This document shows, piece by piece, positions 33,218-42,707 of a stretch of 64,000 nucleotides of DNA. This DNA is from Caulobacter sp. FWC26 (lineage in GTDB: Bacteria; Pseudomonadota; Alphaproteobacteria; Caulobacterales; Caulobacteraceae): assembly GCF_002742645.2 (NCBI RefSeq), contig NZ_CP033875.1:1776001-1840000 (forward strand). The letters are read 5' to 3'. A model generated the notes under the pieces. The model did no database searches. It saw nothing but the letters and a program-made list of their open reading frames with translations, and was not told the DNA's origin. Position 1 is the first letter of the stretch. Each line of letters starts with the position of its first letter. A program made the position numbers and the translations under genes.

Positions 33218-36088
33218 ATGACTCTCCGCCAGCTCCTGCGCTCCAGCGTCGCCGCCGCGTGTATCGCGGGCACGCTGGCGCCGTCCGGCTACGCCGCCGC
33301 GCCACCGAGCGCGGCGCGCGGCGCCCTGGACGTGCGCGTGGCCCAGGCAGCGGCGTTCTCGCGGATCGAGTTCCACTGGGCTGGCGGCGCCCGGATGACG
33401 CCGGTGCGGCAGGGTCAGTCGCTGGTTCTGCGCTTCAGTCGGGACGCCAACCCAGATCTTTCCGCGCTGAAGATCGCCCCGCCGCGCTGGGTCAAGTCGG
33501 CGGAAGCCCGTCGCGTCAACGGCAAGCTGGAGTTGGTGATCACGCTGACGGACGACGCAGACGCCAAGCTCGGCACCGCCGATGGCGTCGATTTCGTCAA
33601 TATCTACCCCAAGGCCGACGCGGCGCCGACCGCGACTCCCTCGCCGACGACCGCGCCTGCGCCGGTCGGCCGCCCCAATCCGATGCCGCGCGACGGCGTG
33701 GTGCGCGCGGGCATTGAGCGGCGCGATGGGCAAGTGACCCTGTCGTTCGACTGGGCCGCGCCCGCCGGCGCGGCGGTCTTCCGGCGCGGCGAGGCGGTCT
33801 GGATCGTCTTCGACACCCCGGCGCGGCTCGATATTTCCAAGCTGCCCGGCACGACGCCTCGCTATTCGAAGCTGCAGGTCTATCGCGGCGCCGACTATGT
33901 CGCTCTGCGCGTGGTCGCTCCGGCGGGTGAGCCTTTCGTCGCGGTCGGCACGGGGCCGTCCTGGCGGATCAGCTTCGGGGCGGGTCCTCAGCAGAGCCCG
34001 GACATCATCCAGGTCACACGTGCCGAAGGCGCGGCCTCGGCGGCGCTTTCTGCCTCGGTGGCCGGCGTTACGCGGGCCATATGGGTGGATGATCCGGCCG
34101 TCGGCGACAGGATCATCGTCGCGCCGGCCCTGGCTCCGGCGAAAGGCCTGCCGTCCCGACGCGAATATGTCGAGTTCGCGCTTTTGCAGTCGGTTCAAGG
34201 CCTTGCGGCGGAAGCCTATGCCTCGGACCTGATGGTGCAAGCCCAGGCCGACCAGGTTCGCATCGGCCGCCCCAAAGGCCTTGCCCTGTCGCCGGCCTCC
34301 GCCGCCGCGCCGCCCGAAGAGGCCAGCGCCGGCGCGCCGCAGCCGTTGTCGATGCCGGCGCTTGTCGACCTGGAGAACTGGCCCAAGACCGGGTCGGGGG
34401 GATTCCTGGCGCGTTACAACGCCTTGCAGGGCGCGGTGGCCGCAGCGGGCGACGAGCAGGCCGATGTCGGCGCACGGCTGGCCCTGGCGCGGTTCCTGGT
34501 CGGTTCGGAGATGTCGTTCGAGGCGATCGGGGTGCTGAACGCGGGCGCTCGCAAGCACCAGACCTTGGTGGGCAATCCCGAGTTTCGCGGCCTGCGCGGC
34601 GTGGCGAGGGTACTGGCGGGGCGCCTTTCCGAGGCTGACGCCGACTTCTCCTCGCCAGTGTTGGCCGATGAACCTTCAAGCGCGCTCTGGCGCGGCTATA
34701 TCTCGGCCAAGAACGGCCAGTGGCTGGACGCCCGGACCCAGTTCGCAAACGGTTCGCGGGCGTTGGATCTCTTCCCGCCAGTTTGGCGTGCGCGCTTTCT
34801 CAAAGCCCAGGCCGAGGCCGCGCTCGGGGTCGGTGATCTGACCGGCGCCATGCAGGCGGTGGCCAAGGCGCTCGCCCAGCCCAAGATCTCGGTCGAGGAT
34901 CAACTGGATATTCGACTTGTCCAGGCCCGGATCTTCGAGGCCAAGGGCGAGAAGGCCCGCGCTCAGCGCATGTTTACAGCCATCGCCGGGGCGCCGATCG
35001 ATCGTATCGCCGCGCCGGCGATGCTGCACGCGACGCAACTGCAGTATGCGCGTGGCCAGATCAATGCGACCAAGGCCGCCGAGACGCTGAACCAACTTCG
35101 CTACCGCTGGCGCGGGGATGGGGTGGAGCTCGAAGTCATTCGTGCGCTGGGCAGGCTCTACATCGACCAGGGTCGCTATCGCGAGGCGCTCGAGGCGCTG
35201 CGGTCGGCGGGGCGGCGTCTGTCCGACCGTCCCGAGGCCGTGGCCTTGCAGAATGACCTGTCCGAGGCCTTCCGTCAGTTGTTCCTACAAGGTCTGGCCG
35301 ACGGCATGCAGCCCATCCAGGCGGTGGGCTTGTTCTACGACTTCCAGGATTTGACTCCCATCGGCGCCGACGGCGATCAGATGGTGCGCAACCTCGTGCG
35401 CCGCCTCGTTGATGTCGATCTGCTCGGCGATGCGGCCAAGTTGTTGAAATACCAGGTAGAGAACCGCCTCAACGGCGTCCCCAAGGCCCAGGTCGCCACC
35501 GACCTGGCCTGGATCTACCTGATGGACAAGAAGCCCGAGGACGCGCTGAACACCATCAACGCGACCCGCACGACGATCCTGCCGCCCGCCCTGAACGCAG
35601 AGCGGCGTCTGGCGACGGCTCGGGCCCTTATGGGGCTGGGCCGTTACGACGCGGCGCTGGAGTTGGTCGAAACCGACACGAGCCGCGACGGACAGGAACT
35701 GCGCGGCGAGATCGCCTGGAAGCAGCGGGCATGGCCGGCCGCCGGCGCGCTTTACGAACGGTCGCTGGGCGATCGCTTCCGGACGGCCGGCGCGCTGAGC
35801 GCCGCCGAGGAGGCAAGACTTCTCCGCGCCGCCGTCGCCTACAGCCTGGCCGATGATAACGCCGCGCTCGGCCGGCTGCGGGCCCGCTGGTCGGGGTTCA
35901 TCGACACCGCCAAGAACCCTGACGGCCTGCGTGTGGCGCTGCAGGGCATGTCGATGGAAGCGGTTTCGGCGTCCGACTTCGGTCGGGTCTCCGCCGACAA
36001 CGAAGCGTTCAACGGCTGGATTGGCCGGATGAAGGAAAAGTTCCGCACCGCTCAACCGGCCGGTGCGCCCGCCCGGGCCGGCCGCTAG
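33218..36088 (+). CDS. Large exported TPR protein downstream of fliLM
   Basis: A 956-residue protein with a signal peptide (about residues 1-28, ending SGYAAA), a beta-rich N-terminal region of about 300 residues (VRVAQAAAFSRIEFHWAGGARMTPVRQGQSLVLRF, AMIN-like), and a long helical repeat region that fits TPR motifs: SEADADFSSPVLADEPSSALWRGYISAKNG, AGDLTGAMQAVAKALAQP-like, YRWRGDGVELEVIRALGRLYIDQGRYREALEALRSAGR. The final 150 residues are also helical. It is the last gene of the fliL-fliM-DUF6468-MotE-like cluster, 9 bp behind the previous gene. The periplasmic AMIN-like and TPR parts would suit a structural or peptidoglycan-associated role around the motor, which is an inference. Confidence 0.8.
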   Translation: MTLRQLLRSSVAAACIAGTLAPSGYAAAPPSAARGALDVRVAQAAAFSRIEFHWAGGARMTPVRQGQSLVLRFSRDANPDLSALKIAPPRWVKSAEARRVNGKLELVITLTDDADAKLGTADGVDFVNIYPKADAAPTATPSPTTAPAPVGRPNPMPRDGVVRAGIERRDGQVTLSFDWAAPAGAAVFRRGEAVWIVFDTPARLDISKLPGTTPRYSKLQVYRGADYVALRVVAPAGEPFVAVGTGPSWRISFGAGPQQSPDIIQVTRAEGAASAALSASVAGVTRAIWVDDPAVGDRIIVAPALAPAKGLPSRREYVEFALLQSVQGLAAEAYASDLMVQAQADQVRIGRPKGLALSPASAAAPPEEASAGAPQPLSMPALVDLENWPKTGSGGFLARYNALQGAVAAAGDEQADVGARLALARFLVGSEMSFEAIGVLNAGARKHQTLVGNPEFRGLRGVARVLAGRLSEADADFSSPVLADEPSSALWRGYISAKNGQWLDARTQFANGSRALDLFPPVWRARFLKAQAEAALGVGDLTGAMQAVAKALAQPKISVEDQLDIRLVQARIFEAKGEKARAQRMFTAIAGAPIDRIAAPAMLHATQLQYARGQINATKAAETLNQLRYRWRGDGVELEVIRALGRLYIDQGRYREALEALRSAGRRLSDRPEAVALQNDLSEAFRQLFLQGLADGMQPIQAVGLFYDFQDLTPIGADGDQMVRNLVRRLVDVDLLGDAAKLLKYQVENRLNGVPKAQVATDLAWIYLMDKKPEDALNTINATRTTILPPALNAERRLATARALMGLGRYDAALELVETDTSRDGQELRGEIAWKQRAWPAAGALYERSLGDRFRTAGALSAAEEARLLRAAVAYSLADDNAALGRLRARWSGFIDTAKNPDGLRVALQGMSMEAVSASDFGRVSADNEAFNGWIGRMKEKFRTAQPAGAPARAGR

Positions 36089-36292
36089 GGCGTTTCCGTT
36101 CCCAAAGCCGCGCTCAATTCGGCGGCTAAAGGCAGGTTCTTTCGGGCAACCGGCTCAAGCTTGCAAAAGCTCACTGCCAAAAGAGAATTGGTCTTATGGC
36201 GGGGCGTCGACGTTTGGCCTAGTTAGGGCCCGCGCTCTCCGATCCCGGGGGCCTTGGATCGCGGCCGCTTGCCTTTCTGCCGCAGTCATGTC

Positions 36293-36308
36293 ATGACAAC
36301 GTTGTCAT
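36293..36308. promoter_or_regulatory. Operator in front of zwf: perfect palindrome ATGACAACGTTGTCAT
   Basis: This 16-bp perfect palindrome lies 13 bp before the TTG start of zwf. The same ATGACA...TGTCAT arms are found before the LacI-family gene (41331-41346) and a shorter GACAGCGCTGTC before the GH3 gene (42458-42469). A LacI-type repressor, probably the one at 41395, would bind it. Confidence 0.75.
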
Positions 36309-36321
36309 AGGGTGGACGACA

Positions 36322-37785
36322 TTGGCTAAGAACAACGACGACGGCGATAACGGCCGCGAAGTCTTGGTGCTGCTGGGCGGAGCGGGCGATCTGGCGCTCC
36401 GGATGCTGCTGCCTTCGCTGTATTTCCTCGAACTCGACCGTTTGCTGCCGCACGATCTGCGGATCATCGGTGTGGCTCGGGCCGACCACGACGCCGCCAG
36501 CTACAAGGCGCTGGTGCGCGAGCAACTGGGCAAGCGCGCCACGGTCGAGGAAGCGGTCTGGAATCGTCTCGCCGCGCGCCTGGACTATGTGCCGGCCAAC
36601 ATCACCAGTGAGGATGACACCCGCAAGCTAGCCGAGCGGATCGGCGAGCACGGCTCCTTGGTGATCTTCTTCTCGCTGTCGCCGAGCCTTTATGGCCCCG
36701 CCTGTCAGGCGCTGCAGGCCGCCGGTCTGACGGGGCCGCAAACCCGCCTGATCCTCGAAAAGCCGCTCGGCCGCGATCTGGAAAGCTCGAAGGCGACCAA
36801 CGCCGCCGTCGCCGCCGTGGTCGATGAGAGCCAAGTCTTCCGCATCGACCACTATCTGGGCAAGGAGACGGTTCAGAACCTGACCGCTCTGCGCTTCGCC
36901 AACGTGCTGTTCGAGCCGCTGTGGGATCGCAACACGATCGACCACGTGCAGATCACCATCGCCGAGACCGAGAAGGTCGGCGACCGCTGGCCCTATTACG
37001 ACGAGTATGGCGCCCTGCGCGACATGGTGCAGAACCATATGCTGCAGCTCTTGTGCCTGGTCGCGATGGAAGCGCCGTCGGGCTTCGACCCCGACGCCGT
37101 GCGCGACGAGAAGGTCAAGGTGCTGCGCAGCTTGCGTCCGTTCACCAAGGAGACCGTGGCGCACGACACGGTGCGCGGTCAGTACGTCGCCGGCGTGGTC
37201 GAGGGCGGTGCGCGGCCCGGCTATGTCGAGGAGGTGGGCAAGCCCACCAAGACCGAGACCTTCGTGGCCATGAAGGTGGCGATCGACAACTGGCGTTGGG
37301 ACGGGGTGCCGTTCTTCCTGCGGACGGGCAAGAACCTGCCGGATCGCCGCACGCAGATCGTTGTTCAGTTCAAGCCGCTGCCGCACAACATCTTTGGCCC
37401 GACGACCGACGGCGAGCTGGTGGCCAACCGGCTGGTGATCGACCTGCAGCCCGACGAAGACATCTCGCTGACCATCATGAACAAGCGTCCGGGCCTGTCG
37501 GAGGAGGGCATGCGCCTGCAATCGCTGCCTCTGTCGCTGTCGTTCGGCCAGACCGGCGGCCGTCGCCGGATCGCCTACGAAAAGCTGTTCGTCGATGCGT
37601 TCCGGGGCGACCGTACGCTGTTCGTGCGACGCGACGAGGTCGAGCAGGCCTGGCGCTTCATTGATGGTGTCTCGGCCGCCTGGGAAGAGGCGAAGATCGA
37701 GCCGGCGCACTATGCGGCGGGCACCTGGGGGCCGCAGTCGGCCCAAGGGCTGATCTCGCCCGGCGGCCGGGCCTGGAAGGCCTGA
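36322..37785 (+). CDS. zwf: Glucose-6-phosphate 1-dehydrogenase
   Basis: The 487-residue enzyme has the coenzyme motif LLGGAGDLALRMLLPSLY, the substrate motif RIDHYLGKETVQNL (catalytic His region), EKPLGRD and WRWDGVPFFLRTGK. It oxidises glucose-6-phosphate with NAD(P)+ and is the entry to the Entner-Doudoroff route. The start is a TTG at 36322; no in-frame ATG exists upstream. The palindromic operator is 13 bp upstream, so a bound repressor could block both RNA polymerase and the leader. Followed 1 bp later by pgl. Confidence 0.95.
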   Translation: MAKNNDDGDNGREVLVLLGGAGDLALRMLLPSLYFLELDRLLPHDLRIIGVARADHDAASYKALVREQLGKRATVEEAVWNRLAARLDYVPANITSEDDTRKLAERIGEHGSLVIFFSLSPSLYGPACQALQAAGLTGPQTRLILEKPLGRDLESSKATNAAVAAVVDESQVFRIDHYLGKETVQNLTALRFANVLFEPLWDRNTIDHVQITIAETEKVGDRWPYYDEYGALRDMVQNHMLQLLCLVAMEAPSGFDPDAVRDEKVKVLRSLRPFTKETVAHDTVRGQYVAGVVEGGARPGYVEEVGKPTKTETFVAMKVAIDNWRWDGVPFFLRTGKNLPDRRTQIVVQFKPLPHNIFGPTTDGELVANRLVIDLQPDEDISLTIMNKRPGLSEEGMRLQSLPLSLSFGQTGGRRRIAYEKLFVDAFRGDRTLFVRRDEVEQAWRFIDGVSAAWEEAKIEPAHYAAGTWGPQSAQGLISPGGRAWKA

Positions 37786-37786
37786 G

Positions 37787-38485
37787 ATGCCGTCTACGCC
37801 CGTCAAGCTAGAAGCCTTCGGCTCGCGCGAGGACCTCTATGACGCCGCTGCTTCGATCCTGGTTGGCGCGCTGACGACCGCCGTCGCCAGTCACGGTCGG
37901 GTCGGGTTCGCCGCCACCGGCGGTACGACGCCGGCGCCGGTCTATGACCGCATGGCGACCATGACGGCGCCCTGGGACAAGATCACGGTCACCCTGACCG
38001 ACGAGCGCTTCGTTCCGGCCAGCGACTCCAGCAGCAATGAAGGGCTGGTGCGTCGGCATCTGCTGGTCGGGGAGGCGGCTAAGGCCTCGTTCGCGCCCTT
38101 GTTCTTCGACGGCGTCAGCCACGAAGAGAGCGCGCTGAAGGCGCAAGCGGGGGTCAATGCCGCTCAGCCATTCGGCGTGGTGCTTCTGGGCGTCGGCGCC
38201 GACGGCCATTTCGCCTCGCTCTTCCCCGGCAATCCTCTGCTGGAAGCCGGGCTGGACCTGACGTCCGACCGCTCGGTTCTGGCCGTGCCGCCGAGCGACC
38301 CCGCGCCGGACATCCCGCGTCTCAGCCTGACCCTCGCGGCCCTGACTCGCACGGATTTGATCGTGCTGCTGGTCACCGGAGCGGCCAAGAAAGCGTTGTT
38401 GGAAGGCGACGTCGATCCGGCCCTGCCGGTCGCCGCCATTCTGAAACAGGACCGCGCCAAGGTCCGCATCCTCTGGGCGGAGTAG
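37787..38485 (+). CDS. pgl: 6-phosphogluconolactonase (DevB type)
   Basis: The 232-residue protein shows VGFAATGGTTPAPVYDRM and VTLTDERFVP, and GVGADGHFASLFPG, the signature set of bacterial 6-phosphogluconolactonases related to glucosamine-6-phosphate isomerases. It hydrolyses 6-phosphogluconolactone made by zwf. It begins 1 bp after the zwf stop and ends 6 bp before edd, so these are one operon. Confidence 0.94.
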   Translation: MPSTPVKLEAFGSREDLYDAAASILVGALTTAVASHGRVGFAATGGTTPAPVYDRMATMTAPWDKITVTLTDERFVPASDSSSNEGLVRRHLLVGEAAKASFAPLFFDGVSHEESALKAQAGVNAAQPFGVVLLGVGADGHFASLFPGNPLLEAGLDLTSDRSVLAVPPSDPAPDIPRLSLTLAALTRTDLIVLLVTGAAKKALLEGDVDPALPVAAILKQDRAKVRILWAE

Positions 38486-38491
38486 ATCGCC

Positions 38492-40300
38492 ATGAGCCTG
38501 AACCCGGTCATCGCCGACGTCACCGCCCGCATCGTGGCGCGCAGCAAGGACAGCCGCGCGGCCTATCTCGCCAATATGGAGCGGGCGATCGAGAACCAGC
38601 CCGGCCGGGCCAAGCTGTCCTGCGCCAACTGGGCCCACGCCTTCGCGGCCTCGCCGGGTGTCGACAAGGTGCGCGCCCTCGACCCGAACGCGCCCAATAT
38701 CGGCATCGTCTCGGCCTATAACGATATGCTCTCGGCCCACCAGCCGCTGGAAGCCTATCCGGCGCTGATCAAGGACGCCGCGCGCGAAGTCGGGGCCACC
38801 GCTCAGTTCGCCGGCGGGGTGCCGGCCATGTGCGACGGCGTCACACAAGGCCGTCCGGGCATGGAGCTGTCGCTGTTCTCGCGCGACGTGATCGCCATGG
38901 CGACCGCCGTCGCCCTGACCCATGACGCCTTCGACTCCGCGCTTTACCTCGGCGTCTGCGACAAGATCGTGCCGGGCCTCGTGATCGGGGCCCTGACATT
39001 CAGCCATCTGCCGGCTCTGTTCGTGCCCGCGGGGCCCATGACCTCAGGTCTGCCCAACAGCGAAAAAGCTCGCATCCGAGCGCTCTACGCCGAGGGCAAG
39101 GTCGGCCGCGCCGAGCTGCTGGAGGCCGAGAGCGCCAGCTATCACGGCCCGGGCACCTGCACCTTCTACGGCACGGCCAACACCAACCAGATGCTGATGG
39201 AGCTGATGGGCTTCCATCTGCCGGGTTCGGCCTTCGTCCACCCCAACACCCCGCTGCGCGAGGCCCTGGTCAAGGAAGCCGCGCGCCGCGTCGCCGCCGT
39301 GACCAACAAGGGCAACGAATTCATCCCGGTCGGCCGGATGATCGACGAGAAGTCGATCGTCAACGGCGTGGTCGGCCTGATGGCGACGGGCGGGTCGACC
39401 AATCTGGCCTTGCATATCATCGCCATGGCGAACGCCGCCGGCGTCCAACTGACCTTGGAGGACCTGGACGACATCTCGCGGGCGACGCCGCTGCTGGCGC
39501 GCGTCTATCCGAACGGCTCGGCTGATGTGAACCACTTCCAGGCGGCCGGCGGCATGGCCTTCGTGATCCGCGAGCTCCTGAAGGCCGGGCTCGTGCACGA
39601 GGACGTCCAGACGATCGCCGGCGCGGGGCTGTCGCTCTACGCGCAGGAGCCGGTGCTCGAAGACGGCGTTCTGAAGTGGCGCGACGGCGCCCATGAGAGC
39701 CTGGACACCGCCATCGTGCGCCCGGTCTCCGATCCCTTCAGCAAGGAGGGCGGTCTGCGCCTGATGGCGGGCAATCTGGGGCGCGGCGTCATGAAGATCT
39801 CGGCGGTTAAGCCCGAGCACCATGTCATCGAAGCGCCCTGCGCCGTTTTCCAGGAGCAGGAAGATTTCATCGCCGCCTTCAAGCGCGGCGAGCTGGATCG
39901 CGACGTCGTGATCGTCGTCCGCTTCCAGGGGCCGTCCGCCAACGGCATGCCGGAACTGCACAACCTGTCGCCGTCGATCTCGGTGCTACTGGATCGCGGC
40001 CACAAGGTCGCGCTGGTCACCGACGGCCGCATGTCGGGCGCCTCGGGCAAGACGCCGGCCGCCATCCACGTGACGCCGGAAGCCGCCAAGGGCGGGCCCC
40101 TGGCCTTTGTCGAGGACGGCGATGTGATCCGCGTCAACGCCGAGACTGGCGAACTGAACATCCTGGTGGACGAGGCGATCTTGCTCGCCCGTACCCCAGC
40201 GAACGTCCCGGCGTCCAAGCCGGGCTTTGGTAGGGAACTGTTTGGATGGATGCGAGCGGGGGTCGGCGCCGCCGACGCCGGCGCCTCCGTCTTTGCTTGA
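38492..40300 (+). CDS. edd: 6-phosphogluconate dehydratase
   Basis: The 602-residue IlvD/Edd-family dehydratase has the Fe-S cysteine motifs [30 protein letters not shown] and [16 protein letters not shown], and [18 protein letters not shown] near the C-terminus. It makes 2-keto-3-deoxy-6-phosphogluconate. Its partner aldolase eda is not in the window. It follows pgl by 6 bp and precedes glk by 14 bp. Confidence 0.96.
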   Translation: MSLNPVIADVTARIVARSKDSRAAYLANMERAIENQPGRAKLSCANWAHAFAASPGVDKVRALDPNAPNIGIVSAYNDMLSAHQPLEAYPALIKDAAREVGATAQFAGGVPAMCDGVTQGRPGMELSLFSRDVIAMATAVALTHDAFDSALYLGVCDKIVPGLVIGALTFSHLPALFVPAGPMTSGLPNSEKARIRALYAEGKVGRAELLEAESASYHGPGTCTFYGTANTNQMLMELMGFHLPGSAFVHPNTPLREALVKEAARRVAAVTNKGNEFIPVGRMIDEKSIVNGVVGLMATGGSTNLALHIIAMANAAGVQLTLEDLDDISRATPLLARVYPNGSADVNHFQAAGGMAFVIRELLKAGLVHEDVQTIAGAGLSLYAQEPVLEDGVLKWRDGAHESLDTAIVRPVSDPFSKEGGLRLMAGNLGRGVMKISAVKPEHHVIEAPCAVFQEQEDFIAAFKRGELDRDVVIVVRFQGPSANGMPELHNLSPSISVLLDRGHKVALVTDGRMSGASGKTPAAIHVTPEAAKGGPLAFVEDGDVIRVNAETGELNILVDEAILLARTPANVPASKPGFGRELFGWMRAGVGAADAGASVFA

Positions 40301-40314
40301 GGAAGCGCTAGGTC

Positions 40315-41310
40315 ATGGACGGCAATCATAGCGGCGGGCTCGGCCTCGTCGGCGACATCGGCGGCACGAACGCCCGCTTCGCCTTGGTCGAGTTCGACGG
40401 TCCGGACCCGCGCCTGATCGAGCCCACCGCCTACAAGGGCGAGGACTACGGCACGGCCGAGGACGCCATTGAGGACTACCTGCGCAAGGTCGGGGTCAGG
40501 CATCCTGATCAGGCGGTGGTCGCCGTCGCCGGTCCGATTGACCATGGTCAGGTCCACATGACCAATCTCGACTGGCGGATTTCCGAGGATGGCCTGCGTC
40601 GCGCGGGAGGATTCCGGAACGCCAAGCTGATCAACGACTTCACCGCCCAGGCGCTTGCCGCGCCACGCCTGAGCCCCAAGGACCTGCGCCAGATCGGTCA
40701 ACTGCCGACCTCGGGCGAGGGGGACTTGGCGATCCTCGGCCCAGGCACCGGTTTTGGCGTCGCGGGCCTGGTGCGCCGCCACGGCCAGGAAATTCCGCTG
40801 GCGACCGAAGGCGGCCACGTCGCCTTCGCGCCCGTCGACGACGTCGAGATCGAGGTGCTCCGCGCGTTGAGCAAGCGCCTGGACGGTGGCCGGGTCTCGG
40901 TCGAACGCATCCTGTCCGGGCCGGGCATGGAAGATCTTCACATCGATCTGGCGGCCACTGAGGGGCGGCAAGTCGAGGCGCTGAGCGCCAAGCAGATCAC
41001 CGAGCGGGCGGTCGAGGGCTGCGGCGACAGTCTGGCCACGGTGAACCGCTTCTGCGCGGTGTTGGGTTCAACGGCGGGCGACATCGCTCTGACTCTGGGC
41101 GCGCGCGGCGGGGTGTTTATCGCCGGCGGCATCGCGCCGCGCATCATCGACATCCTTGAGAAGAGCGCATTTCGCGAGCGCTTCGAAAGCAAGGGCCGAC
41201 TGTCGGGCTTCACTCAGGCGATCCCGACCCACGTCATCCTGCACCCGCACACCGCCCTAATCGGTGCGGCGGTGGCCTTGACGCCGGAGGGGCGGGCCGC
41301 CGTTTCGTAG
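40315..41310 (+). CDS. glk: Glucokinase
   Basis: The 331-residue protein begins [18 protein letters not shown] (phosphate-binding loop of the ROK-independent bacterial glucokinase, Pfam Glucokinase), has [30 protein letters not shown] and [13 protein letters not shown], and [13 protein letters not shown] near the end. It phosphorylates glucose to supply zwf. GAGGAAGCG precedes the ATG. It is the fourth gene of the zwf-pgl-edd-glk operon and is followed by the LacI gene after 84 bp that hold an operator. Confidence 0.95.
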   Translation: MDGNHSGGLGLVGDIGGTNARFALVEFDGPDPRLIEPTAYKGEDYGTAEDAIEDYLRKVGVRHPDQAVVAVAGPIDHGQVHMTNLDWRISEDGLRRAGGFRNAKLINDFTAQALAAPRLSPKDLRQIGQLPTSGEGDLAILGPGTGFGVAGLVRRHGQEIPLATEGGHVAFAPVDDVEIEVLRALSKRLDGGRVSVERILSGPGMEDLHIDLAATEGRQVEALSAKQITERAVEGCGDSLATVNRFCAVLGSTAGDIALTLGARGGVFIAGGIAPRIIDILEKSAFRERFESKGRLSGFTQAIPTHVILHPHTALIGAAVALTPEGRAAVS

Positions 41311-41330
41311 TCGTCTTCTTGGGGCTCGCC

Positions 41331-41346
41331 ATGACAGCCTTGTCAT
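41331..41346. promoter_or_regulatory. Operator in front of the LacI-family gene
   Basis: ATGACAGCCTTGTCAT has the same six-base arms as the perfect palindrome before zwf. It lies 49 bp before the TTG start, a position that fits autorepression. Confidence 0.7.
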
Positions 41347-41394
41347 GGCTAAGTACGCGCCGAACCGAACGAATCGGGGCGGTGAGGGACGGAA

Positions 41395-42414
41395 TTGAGC
41401 GCCAAAGTCACGATCCACGACGTGGCCCGCGAAAGCGGAGTCTCGATCAAGACCGTTTCGCGAGTCCTCAATCGCGAGCCCAACGTCAAGGCCGACACCC
41501 GGGACCGTGTACAGGCCGCCGTGGCCGCGCTGAACTATCGGCCCAACATTTCCGCACGTAGCCTGGCCGGGTCTAAGGCCTATCTGATCGGCGTCTTCTT
41601 CGATAACCCCAGCCCTGGTTACGTCACCGACGTGCAGCTTGGCGCGATCGCGCGCTGCCGCCAGGAGGGCTTCCACCTGATCGTCGAGCCGATAGACTCC
41701 ACGGCGGACGTCGAAGACCAAGTAGCCCCGATGTTGGCGACGCTTCGCATGGACGGGGTGATCCTGACGCCGCCGCTCAGCGATCATCCTGTGGTGCTGG
41801 CCGCCCTGGAGCGCGAAGGTGTGGCCTATGTCCGCATCGCGCCCGGCGGTGAACTGGACCGGGCGCCGTGGGTCAGCATGGACGATCGCCTGGCGGCCTA
41901 CGAGATGACCAAGCACCTGATCGAGCTGGGCCACAAGGATATTGGCTTCATCATCGGCCACCCGGATCACGGCGCCTCGCATCTGCGTCATCAGGGTTTC
42001 CTCGACGCCATGCGCGACAGCGGTTTGCTGGTTCGCGACAGTCGGGTGGAGCAGGGCTGGTTCTCGTTCCGGTCGGGTTTCGAGGCTGCGGAGAAACTCC
42101 TGGGCGGACCGGACAGGCCGACGGCGATCTTCGCCTCGAACGACGATATGGCGTTAGGGGTGATGGCGGTGGCCAACCGCCTGCGCCTGGACGTTCCGGC
42201 CCAACTTTCGGTCGCCGGCTTTGATGACACCCCCGGCGCAAAGATCACCTGGCCGCAGCTCACCACCGTTCGGCAGCCGATTCACGCCATGGCCGGCGCC
42301 GCCGCGGACATGCTGATGCAGGGCGTCGAGCGGGAGGAGGGGGCGCCGCCGCCCTCGCGGCTGCTCGACTTCGAGCTGGTGGTGCGGGAGTCCACCGGTC
42401 CCGCCTCGCGCTGA
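41395..42414 (+). CDS. LacI-family sugar-responsive repressor
   Basis: The 339-residue protein has the LacI helix-turn-helix and hinge (VTIHDVARESGVSIKTVSRVLN ... YRPNISARSLAG) and a periplasmic-binding-protein-like ligand domain. It starts with TTG 41395 behind GAGGGACGGAA. The gene lies directly between glk and the GH3 beta-glucosidase gene. Palindromes of the type GACA..NN..TGTC lie before zwf, before this gene and before the GH3 gene, so it most likely controls the Entner-Doudoroff and beta-glucoside genes. The inducer is not known. Confidence 0.88.
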   Translation: MSAKVTIHDVARESGVSIKTVSRVLNREPNVKADTRDRVQAAVAALNYRPNISARSLAGSKAYLIGVFFDNPSPGYVTDVQLGAIARCRQEGFHLIVEPIDSTADVEDQVAPMLATLRMDGVILTPPLSDHPVVLAALEREGVAYVRIAPGGELDRAPWVSMDDRLAAYEMTKHLIELGHKDIGFIIGHPDHGASHLRHQGFLDAMRDSGLLVRDSRVEQGWFSFRSGFEAAEKLLGGPDRPTAIFASNDDMALGVMAVANRLRLDVPAQLSVAGFDDTPGAKITWPQLTTVRQPIHAMAGAAADMLMQGVEREEGAPPPSRLLDFELVVRESTGPASR

Positions 42415-42457
42415 GCGGAAGGTTCGTGCGCCATGTTACCGTAATCATAATGTTCTT

Positions 42458-42469
42458 GACAGCGCTGTC
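42458..42469. promoter_or_regulatory. Operator in front of the GH3 gene
   Basis: GACAGCGCTGTC is a perfect 12-bp palindrome that shares the GACA/TGTC arms with the zwf and LacI operators. The -35-like TTGACA at 42457-42462 overlaps it. It lies about 240 bp before the start of the GH3 gene. Confidence 0.65.
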
Positions 42470-42707
42470 CAATCTACGTGAGATCGCTTCGATCAAGACA
42501 GTCGCCCACGAAAAGGCGGCGTCAGGAGGAAACGCCATGACCTCGCCTGGCCAGTCCAGCGGCTGTCGCGCCCTGTGCGCACGATCACTCCCCTCCAAGC
42601 GGACCTGAACCGCTTTCTTCGCTCGGCGCGGTTCCCCGCAAGCGCCGCGTCGAGCGCCTTTCTTGCAAAAGCCGCGTCGTTCACCGGACGCCTCCAAAGG
42701 ACTGCCC

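Noticed and set aside
31526..34558. A 1010-codon open frame on the minus strand opposite fliM and its neighbours
   Set aside because: It covers well-recognised plus-strand genes with start/stop overlaps. Long antisense frames are expected at this GC content, and the translation is Arg/Gly/Ala-rich without any domain.
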